Part shown: one piece after another, positions 1 to 4,973 of the stretch
How positions within the stretch are numbered: position 1 is the first letter of the stretch
Layout: each line of letters starts with the position of its first letter
NCBI GenBank assembly: GCA_023539445.1
Contig: JAKCEW010000028.1
Span: 1-5,986, forward strand
From: Candidatus Terraquivivens yellowstonensis
GTDB taxonomy: Archaea > Thermoproteota > Nitrososphaeria_A > Caldarchaeales > Wolframiiraptoraceae
Reading direction: 5' to 3'
DNA: 5,986 nucleotides
Translations under genes and position numbers: made by a program
The notes under the pieces: generated by a model
Database searches by the model: none
The model's input: only the letters and a program-made list of their open reading frames with translations
Told to the model about the DNA's origin: nothing

Positions 1-21
1 AGGAGGTTTAGCTAGCATCAT
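1..21 (-). CDS. Possible start of a further gene at the left edge
   Basis: Minus-strand ATG ATG at 21..16 opens a frame that runs off the window after seven codons (MMLAKPP). It lies 57 bases beyond the mvhA stop. Unlike the operon genes it has no clear GGTGA-type ribosome-binding site, and too little is present to name a family. A hydrogenase maturation protease is a common neighbour here, but nothing in these residues identifies one. A plus-strand frame ending at 118 also crosses this region, so even the coding strand is unsettled. Confidence 0.15.
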
Positions 22-69
22 CGTAGCTCAAAATGATAATAAGCAGAGTATTTCGTTAATCTTCAGGGC

Positions 70-78
70 AAAAATAAA
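70..78 (-). terminator. Possible T-tract transcription stop after mvhA
   Basis: Immediately after the mvhA TAA the minus strand reads TTTATTTTT. Short T-rich runs serve as termination signals in archaea without needing a hairpin, and I see no convincing stem before it. It is only nine bases with one interruption, so this is a weak call. Confidence 0.3.
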
Positions 79-1548
79 TTATATTAATTCCTCGGAATCG
101 ACGACTCTCAACAGCTGACCATTCGTATCATATAGATAGAACTTGACCGAAAGGCCTCCTGGCAATGAATGGGTTCCGCAGGCGTGACATGGGTCATAAC
201 TTCTAAACGCCATCTCCACCATGTTTAGTATTCCTTGCTCTATCTGTCCTGCTTTGACGAGGTTTCTCGCTGCTTTGTCCACTGAGAGCGCTATTCTGGC
301 TGCGTTGTGTTGTGTCGCTACTAGTAGGTTTGCTTTTTTGATCACCCCGTTTTGATCTGTTTGGTAGTGGTGTATTAGAGTTCCTCTTGGTGCCTCTACC
401 ACCCCTATTCCTTCTTCTGGTGTTGCTGTCGGCAGGTTTCTTACCTCTTTGCTTTCTATGTCGGGGTCGTGTGCCAGTTCTCTGAACCTTTCTGCTGCAT
501 AGATTATTTCTATTACTCTTGCCCAGTGGTTTGCCAGCGTGTGGTGGACCGGTTTTCCTCCCAGTATTTGGTACATTTCTTCATATGCTTCTTGTGCTCT
601 TGGTGTTGCCATACCATCTGCTGCGTTGAGTCTCGCCAGTGGCGCTACACTCATTACCCCGCTGTCTTCCCCGTCTATGAGTCCTTTCCATCCTATCTTC
701 TTTAGGTAGGGGAATTTTATGTATGTCCATGGTTCTACGTGCTCTGCTATGTAATCTAGGTATTGGTGGACGTCAAATTTTGCGTGTTCTATTCCTCTTG
801 GTGATACTACTCTGAGCTTTCCATCGTAAAAGTTTACCCTGTTCTTTTCATCCACCAAGCCCATGTAGTATGTTCTATGCGTGTACGCCTCGCTTGTTAT
901 GAGATCCACGTATTCTTTGTTTGCCAAGACTACGTCCTTGAAGACCTTATACGTGAACTCTGCAAATTGTACTGCTTCCTCCGATACTTTCCTTGCTGTT
1001 TCAACCACTTCTTGAGACAGTGGTTTGGAGATCCCTCCTGGAAGGCCTAAGACTGGGTGTATTGTTTTTCCACCGATCGTTTCAAGTAATTTTCTAAGCT
1101 TCTTCCTTGTCTGGATTATTCTTAAGCCGACTTCCGTTCCAACCTTCTTGATTACCCCTACAACGTTTCTCTCTTCCTTAGGTGCCTTCGGTCCTACTAT
1201 GAAGTCTGGTCCTGCAAGGATGTAGAAGTGGAGTGCATGGTCTTCAAGCATGAATATGTTGTAGAACATTTCTCTAATCTTCTTTGCAGGTTCAGGCGGC
1301 TCCACTTTGTAGAGGTCGTCTAGAGCTTTTGTTGAGGCCATATGGTGAGCTGTTGGACATACGCCGCATATCCTAGATGTTATCTGAGGCATGTCTTCTG
1401 CATGTCTTCCTATGGCGAATATTTCGAAGCCTCTGAGTTCAGGTACTTGGAGGTATGCTTTAACACAGTTCCCAGCATCATCGAGTATTATCACGATCTT
1501 ACCGTGACCTTCAAGCCTCGTGATTGGGTTTATTACCACTTCTTTCAT
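79..1548 (-). CDS. mvhA: F420-non-reducing [NiFe] hydrogenase large (catalytic) subunit (MvhA)
   Basis: Catalytic subunit that splits or forms H2 at the Ni-Fe(CN)2CO site; 489 residues from the ATG at 1548. Both active-site motifs are intact: RICGVCPTAHH at 59-69 (C61, C64) and DPCHACGTH at 452-460 (C454, C457), giving the four Ni ligands. The N-terminal ITRLEGHG (9-16) and the EAPRGTLIHHY segment near 385 are also typical. The second motif carries plain cysteines, not selenocysteine. After H460 come 29 residues (to 489), a C-terminal extension of the sort removed by a maturation protease once nickel is inserted; no such protease gene is in the window. The start at 1548 leaves a 5-base gap after mvhG; a GTG three codons upstream lies in the ribosome-binding site. 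Codons from about 229 to 900 look unusually rich in A-ending forms (GCA, AGA, GGA). Group 3c assignment rests partly on the mvhD/hdrA context. Confidence 0.94.
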   Translation of the reverse strand: MKEVVINPITRLEGHGKIVIILDDAGNCVKAYLQVPELRGFEIFAIGRHAEDMPQITSRICGVCPTAHHMASTKALDDLYKVEPPEPAKKIREMFYNIFMLEDHALHFYILAGPDFIVGPKAPKEERNVVGVIKKVGTEVGLRIIQTRKKLRKLLETIGGKTIHPVLGLPGGISKPLSQEVVETARKVSEEAVQFAEFTYKVFKDVVLANKEYVDLITSEAYTHRTYYMGLVDEKNRVNFYDGKLRVVSPRGIEHAKFDVHQYLDYIAEHVEPWTYIKFPYLKKIGWKGLIDGEDSGVMSVAPLARLNAADGMATPRAQEAYEEMYQILGGKPVHHTLANHWARVIEIIYAAERFRELAHDPDIESKEVRNLPTATPEEGIGVVEAPRGTLIHHYQTDQNGVIKKANLLVATQHNAARIALSVDKAARNLVKAGQIEQGILNMVEMAFRSYDPCHACGTHSLPGGLSVKFYLYDTNGQLLRVVDSEELI

Positions 1549-1553
1549 CTTAC

Positions 1554-1559
1554 TCACCT
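1554..1559 (-). promoter_or_regulatory. Ribosome-binding site that sets the mvhA start
   Basis: Minus-strand AGGTGA, made of the last sense codon and TGA stop of mvhG, lies five bases before ATG 1548. The in-frame GTG at 1557 falls within this site, which argues against its use as the start. Confidence 0.75.
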
Positions 1560-2534
1560 TCTCATTACTGTTATCTTCCCTCTAAGCCTTGAGGCCGGTA
1601 GGGAGTATCTATAAAATATTCCCATCGGGTCTAGGATCTTACCTAAAACTTTCTTGATCTCTTCTTCATCGCTGTAGTCGATTATACTTGCGAAATATGA
1701 TGCAGCTTTTCCACCATAGTCCATCACTTCGTTGAGCGGCCCGAAGCACCCTGTGCATGGCATGGCTGCTTTTATGCAAAGTGCACCACATCCCCCACGA
1801 GTTACCGGGCCGAGGCACATCAGCCCCTGTGTTAAGAGGCATTTAGATGGGTCGGCGATTACTTCATGTGGCCTCTTGATATCTTTGATTAATACTTTTT
1901 CAGGCTTGGTCTCGTTTAACGGGCAATCGTAGCAGAGTGATTTATCTAATGCCCCAAGCACGGAGCCTTTAGCTGGAAGATTTCCAGACAGCAGAGTTTC
2001 TATTGCTTTCCATGTCACATCTGGTGTCGGAGGACATCCTGGAATGTAATAATCTACATCTACTACAAGGTCTAATGGGAGGAGGCGTGGGAAGACTTCA
2101 GGTAGCTCGAGCGTTGCTCCCTCCTCTGCTTTAATTTTTAATTGGGGTTGTATCTTCTGGGGATTTTCTACTGTTGGTGCTTCATGATATACATATTTCA
2201 GTATTTCTTCTCTGCTGTAGAGGTTTGCGAGGCCTGGGACTCCGCCCCACGCTGAGCATGCTCCGTAGGCTACAACTAGCTTGGATTTCTTTCTTAGCAG
2301 TTTTACTACATATTCGTGTTCACTAAGCCTGATTCCGCCGTTTATTAAGCTGGCAGTAATCGACCCATCCGGAAGCTTCTCGACGTCTTCGAGCTTGTAG
2401 TCCATGGCGACGGGCCAGAATACTATGTCTACAAGGTTTACAAGGTCTAAGATCTTCTCTGCAAGGTCTACTTGTGCTTCTTCACACCCTCCACAACTCG
2501 CACACCAGTATAAAGCTATCTTAGGTTTATTCAT
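1554..2534 (-). CDS. mvhG: F420-non-reducing [NiFe] hydrogenase small subunit (MvhG)
   Basis: Electron-transfer subunit of a group 3c-type cytoplasmic [NiFe] hydrogenase, 326 residues. The proximal 4Fe-4S cluster ligands are visible as C11 and C14 in WCASCGGCEEA, C93 in GACSAWGG and C167 in PGCPPTPD. A C-terminal set of eight cysteines (C201, C204, C232, C240, C249, C253, C260, C263; see CGALC and MPCTGCFGP) supplies the medial and distal clusters; which cysteine binds which cluster cannot be settled by eye. There is no Tat signal at the N-terminus, unlike periplasmic uptake hydrogenases, which fits a soluble enzyme. FrhG of F420-reducing enzymes is the nearest alternative, but the longer length and the adjacent mvhD and hdrA favour Mvh. 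The ATG at 2534 has a good ribosome-binding site. Its final codons, AGG TGA, form the mvhA ribosome-binding site. Confidence 0.93.
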   Translation of the reverse strand: MNKPKIALYWCASCGGCEEAQVDLAEKILDLVNLVDIVFWPVAMDYKLEDVEKLPDGSITASLINGGIRLSEHEYVVKLLRKKSKLVVAYGACSAWGGVPGLANLYSREEILKYVYHEAPTVENPQKIQPQLKIKAEEGATLELPEVFPRLLPLDLVVDVDYYIPGCPPTPDVTWKAIETLLSGNLPAKGSVLGALDKSLCYDCPLNETKPEKVLIKDIKRPHEVIADPSKCLLTQGLMCLGPVTRGGCGALCIKAAMPCTGCFGPLNEVMDYGGKAASYFASIIDYSDEEEIKKVLGKILDPMGIFYRYSLPASRLRGKITVMRR

Positions 2535-2955
2535 GAGTATTCACCTCTTTTAGTTTCAACGGGCCTAAAGCCTTAATCTGCTCAAACATTTCGTTAGCCA
2601 CTTTAACAAATTTATCCGCTTCTGCTGCGGAAATCCATTCAAGCCTAAATCTCTCCTTCTCTATCCCGAATTCTTCAAGCATTCTCTTCAGAAGCGTCAT
2701 CCTCCTCAGTGTTTTAATGTTACCTTCAATGTAGTGGCAGTCTCCTGGATGGCATCCCGCAACAAGTACCCCATCTGCACCTCTCCTGAAAGCTTCAAGA
2801 ACGAATTGTGGATCAACCCTGCCTGAACACATAACTCTAACCACTAGAAAGTTTGGAGGATACTTCATACGACTTGTACCTGCTAGGTCAAGGGCGGCAT
2901 AAGAACACCAATTACACAAAAAAGCAATTATTTTCGGCTCAAAGTTTTGGTTCAT
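2527..2955 (-). CDS. mvhD: MvhD, [2Fe-2S] electron-transfer subunit of the F420-non-reducing hydrogenase
   Basis: Small (142-residue) iron-sulfur protein that carries electrons from the hydrogenase small subunit to HdrA. Conserved features: FLCNWCSYAALDLAG at 12-26 (C14, C17), RVMCSGRVDPQFV at 40-52 (C43), and VAGCHPGDCHYIEGN at 65-79 (C68, C73). These five cysteines are the family's cluster-binding set. The length is normal for stand-alone MvhD; it is not fused to HdrA as in some Hdr systems. The start is placed at ATG 2955 because the alternative GTG at 2964 is inside the ribosome-binding site, and its three extra residues are not needed by the family. The gene sits between hdrA and mvhG, and its 3' end overlaps the mvhG start by 8 bases. 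No membrane segment or signal peptide is seen, so it is cytoplasmic. Confidence 0.93.
   Translation of the reverse strand: MNQNFEPKIIAFLCNWCSYAALDLAGTSRMKYPPNFLVVRVMCSGRVDPQFVLEAFRRGADGVLVAGCHPGDCHYIEGNIKTLRRMTLLKRMLEEFGIEKERFRLEWISAAEADKFVKVANEMFEQIKALGPLKLKEVNTHE
2541..2547 (-). promoter_or_regulatory. Ribosome-binding site of mvhG inside mvhD
   Basis: Minus-strand GAGGTGA lies six bases before the mvhG ATG at 2534, within the last codons of mvhD. It supports the ATG as start and an 8-base overlap of the two genes, hence coupled translation. Confidence 0.7.
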
Positions 2956-2959
2956 CTGA

Positions 2960-2966
2960 ATCACCT
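2960..2966 (-). promoter_or_regulatory. Ribosome-binding site that sets the mvhD start
   Basis: AGGTGAT on the minus strand is a seven-base match to the complement of the archaeal 16S 3' end, four bases before the ATG at 2955. An upstream in-frame GTG at 2964 lies within this site and so cannot be the start it serves. Confidence 0.75.
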
Positions 2967-3014
2967 GTATGCATCACACCCATTTATCATTATATATGTT
3001 TTAACCTTCAACAT
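2961..3014 (-). other. Possible 17-codon ORF in the hdrA-mvhD gap
   Basis: An ATG at 3014 opens a 17-residue frame (MLKVKTYIMINGCDAYR) that fills most of the hdrA-mvhD gap. GGGTGA, which contains the hdrA stop codon, lies three bases before the ATG and six before the following TTG. The frame ends in a TGA lying inside AGGTGAT, the mvhD ribosome-binding site. That mirrors the mvhG-mvhA junction, where the stop is also embedded in the next site. A frame this short is expected by chance quite often, I recognise no family, and the TATA-like element overlaps it. Listed as a possibility, not a gene call. Confidence 0.2.
2990..2996 (-). promoter_or_regulatory. Possible archaeal TATA box ahead of mvhD
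   Basis: Minus-strand TATATAA lies in the 62-base gap between hdrA and mvhD, preceded by an A-rich stretch (TTAAAAC) that could serve as a BRE. An archaeal start about 25 bases downstream of the TATA centre would fall near 2968-2970, giving a leader of roughly 13-15 bases that still contains the mvhD ribosome-binding site. This would let mvhDGA be expressed apart from the two hdrA genes. A/T-rich gaps often contain such strings by chance, so this is a candidate only. Confidence 0.4.
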
Positions 3015-3017
3015 AAC

Positions 3018-4970
3018 TCACCCGATGAAAGCAGCTGCGACTTGATTCTTTAATTGTTTGTCTTTGAAGCTATATTGCTGCATTGCACCTGATGGGCATG
3101 CGGCTACGCATGTTCCACAACTTTTACATAATGCCGGGTCTACTTCTGCAACTCTAACGTTTTCTTGAACCTTTAATCTTATCGCGCCGTATGGACACAT
3201 TCCTATGCATATTGCGCAACCACTGCATATTTCTTCATTTACTACAGCTACTATCGGTTCTACCTTAACTTCTTCTTTTGTGAGGAGCGATAATGCTTTA
3301 GAGGCTGCAGCGCTTCCAGATTCTATCGATTCAGTTATGTTTTTCGGTCCAGTTACAGTCCCCGCAAGGTATACCCCATCAGTAGCTGCTTCAACTGGTC
3401 TAAGCTTTAAGTGCGCTTCTCTAAGGAATCCTTCTGGGCCGCATCCTACTTTGATTATTGTCCTAACTTTATCGATATCCTTTGGAGGCTTCATACCAAC
3501 TGACAATACCACAAGGTCGGCGGGGATGGATATTTCTTCTTGGACTGTTTCTTCGAAGAATCTTACATTAATGCTTCCGTTAGGACTTACAATTACGTTT
3601 GGAGCCTCTCCATATCTTGCAAACCTGATCAGCTTCTCCCCAGCTTTAATGTAGAGCTGTTCATCTATTCTACCATACGTTCTTATGTCTTTATGTAGGA
3701 TGTATATATTTGCTTCAGGATACTTATCCTTGATTATTAATGCGTTTTTTATTGTTGAGGCGCAGCACATCCTAGAACAGTATGGGTAAGCATTCGGAGT
3801 TGTATTAAGCGACCCTACACACATTATGAATACAATGTTCTTGGGTTGCGTGCCATTTATCTTTAGTTCACCGTTTGTTGGACCTTCTACATCAAGCATC
3901 CTCTCAAGCTGGAATAGCGTTATTACTCTATTCGATAAACCGTATCCAAATTCTCCGATTGGTGGTTCGTATGGTTCGTGTCCTGCGGCAACCATTATTG
4001 CTCCAGCTCTTAATTCTATTTCCTCGGGTTTCTGATTCAGGTTTATGGCATTCGTTGGGCATACCTTAACACATTCAAGACACCTTGTACAGCTCTCTGG
4101 GTCTATTACGTAAAGCGGCGGGTAGGCTTCTTTATATGGTAGATAGATTGCTTTCCTTTTCGTTAAGCCGAACTCGTATTCGTTTGGAACCTCGACTGGG
4201 CATACCTTAGCACATTCACCACATAGGTTGCATTTTTCATTAACGTATCTCGGATTCTTTATCAGCCTAATCTTAAAATCTCCAACAGACCCGTCGACGC
4301 TTACTAGCTCAGTATTTACATATACGTGTATGTTTGGGTTATTTACGACGTGCTTCGATAATTCTTTTACGACATCTATTCCTTTTAATTCTAATTCTGT
4401 ATGTGCAAGTCTCCCAAGCCTAGCAGCGTTCCCACCGATTACAGGCTTCTTTTCAATAAGGTAAACATTAAAGCCTTTGGCTGCTAGATCTCTAGCAGCA
4501 GATAGCCCTGCAACTCCTCCTCCTATAATCATTATGTTCTTGTTGACTTTGAATTTTATATCTTCGAGTGGTTCAAGTAATGATACTTTAGCCACAGCCA
4601 TTCTTACCAATATCTTAGCTTTGGCAGTTGCCGCCTCCTTGTCCGAGTGAACCCAAGAGCATTGTTCTCTGATGTTCGCTATTTCTAGCAGGTAAGGGTT
4701 CAAGCCAGCTTCAGCCAACGCGCTTCTAAAAGTATGTTCATGCATTGTTGGAGAACAAGCCGCTACTACAACCCTATTCAGATTATGTTTCTTTATACCT
4801 TCTTTAATGATATCCTGACCTGGAGCAGAACACATAAAGACGTAATCTCTTGCTTCTACGACGTTTGGAAGGCTCTTTGCGTATTCAACTACTTCTTTTA
4901 CATTGACCGTGCCTGCGATATTTAATCCACAGTGACATACGTATACTCCTATCCTAGGTTCTTCACCCAT
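3018..4970 (-). CDS. hdrA: CoB-CoM heterodisulfide reductase subunit A-type protein (HdrA), full length
   Basis: Complete 650-residue HdrA, the usual length for the family; the FAD-bearing hub of Hdr/Mvh complexes in the cytoplasm. Domains in order: N-terminal HdrA domain with C12, C14, C47, C72 (ACSPTMHEHTFR) and C104 (REQCSWVH); FAD-binding fold with GGGVAG at 150-155 and acidic E173 closing the second strand; inserted ferredoxin with C247/C250/C253/C257 and C294/C297/C300/C304; remainder of the thioredoxin-reductase-like domain with C384, C398, C402 and C403; C-terminal two-cluster ferredoxin with C582/C585/C588/C592 and C615/C618/C621/C625. In the characterised methanogen complex the C-terminal ferredoxin domain is, as I recall, on the side receiving electrons from MvhD, which fits mvhD being the next gene. 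The ATG at 4970 is preceded by GGGGGTG and lies 3 bases after the upstream hdrA stop. The natural second acceptor cannot be read from this gene. Confidence 0.95.
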   Translation of the reverse strand: MGEEPRIGVYVCHCGLNIAGTVNVKEVVEYAKSLPNVVEARDYVFMCSAPGQDIIKEGIKKHNLNRVVVAACSPTMHEHTFRSALAEAGLNPYLLEIANIREQCSWVHSDKEAATAKAKILVRMAVAKVSLLEPLEDIKFKVNKNIMIIGGGVAGLSAARDLAAKGFNVYLIEKKPVIGGNAARLGRLAHTELELKGIDVVKELSKHVVNNPNIHVYVNTELVSVDGSVGDFKIRLIKNPRYVNEKCNLCGECAKVCPVEVPNEYEFGLTKRKAIYLPYKEAYPPLYVIDPESCTRCLECVKVCPTNAINLNQKPEEIELRAGAIMVAAGHEPYEPPIGEFGYGLSNRVITLFQLERMLDVEGPTNGELKINGTQPKNIVFIMCVGSLNTTPNAYPYCSRMCCASTIKNALIIKDKYPEANIYILHKDIRTYGRIDEQLYIKAGEKLIRFARYGEAPNVIVSPNGSINVRFFEETVQEEISIPADLVVLSVGMKPPKDIDKVRTIIKVGCGPEGFLREAHLKLRPVEAATDGVYLAGTVTGPKNITESIESGSAAASKALSLLTKEEVKVEPIVAVVNEEICSGCAICIGMCPYGAIRLKVQENVRVAEVDPALCKSCGTCVAACPSGAMQQYSFKDKQLKNQVAAAFIG

Positions 4971-4973
4971 ATA

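Noticed and set aside
1-6. AGGAGG on the plus strand as a ribosome-binding site
   Set aside because: No start codon follows at usable spacing on that strand.
10-28. Short inverted repeat AGCTA...TAGCT near the left edge as a terminator or operator
   Set aside because: The stem is only five base pairs with a nine-base loop and no T-run follows, so chance explains it.
1-118. Plus-strand frame entering from the left edge and ending at 116-118, possibly the tail of a convergent gene
   Set aside because: It would overlap the mvhA 3' end by 40 bases, and its residues match no family I know. It cannot be excluded, but there is no positive support.
169-195. Selenocysteine or split-subunit arrangement in the hydrogenase large subunit, as in some Vhu enzymes
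   Set aside because: The DPCHACGTH motif is encoded with ordinary Cys codons and there is no in-frame TGA or gene break.
1555-1557. GTG start for mvhA
   Set aside because: It lies inside the AGGTGA site and overlaps the mvhG stop; the ATG at 1548 has ideal spacing.
2962-2964. GTG start for mvhD
   Set aside because: It lies inside the AGGTGAT ribosome-binding site that serves the ATG at 2955.
3205-3654. Plus-strand open frame of 149 codons
   Set aside because: It is antisense to well-conserved HdrA coding sequence, shows no recognisable protein features, and lacks a matching promoter or ribosome-binding site. Other plus-strand frames, for example at 469-705 and 1342-1614, fail for the same reasons.
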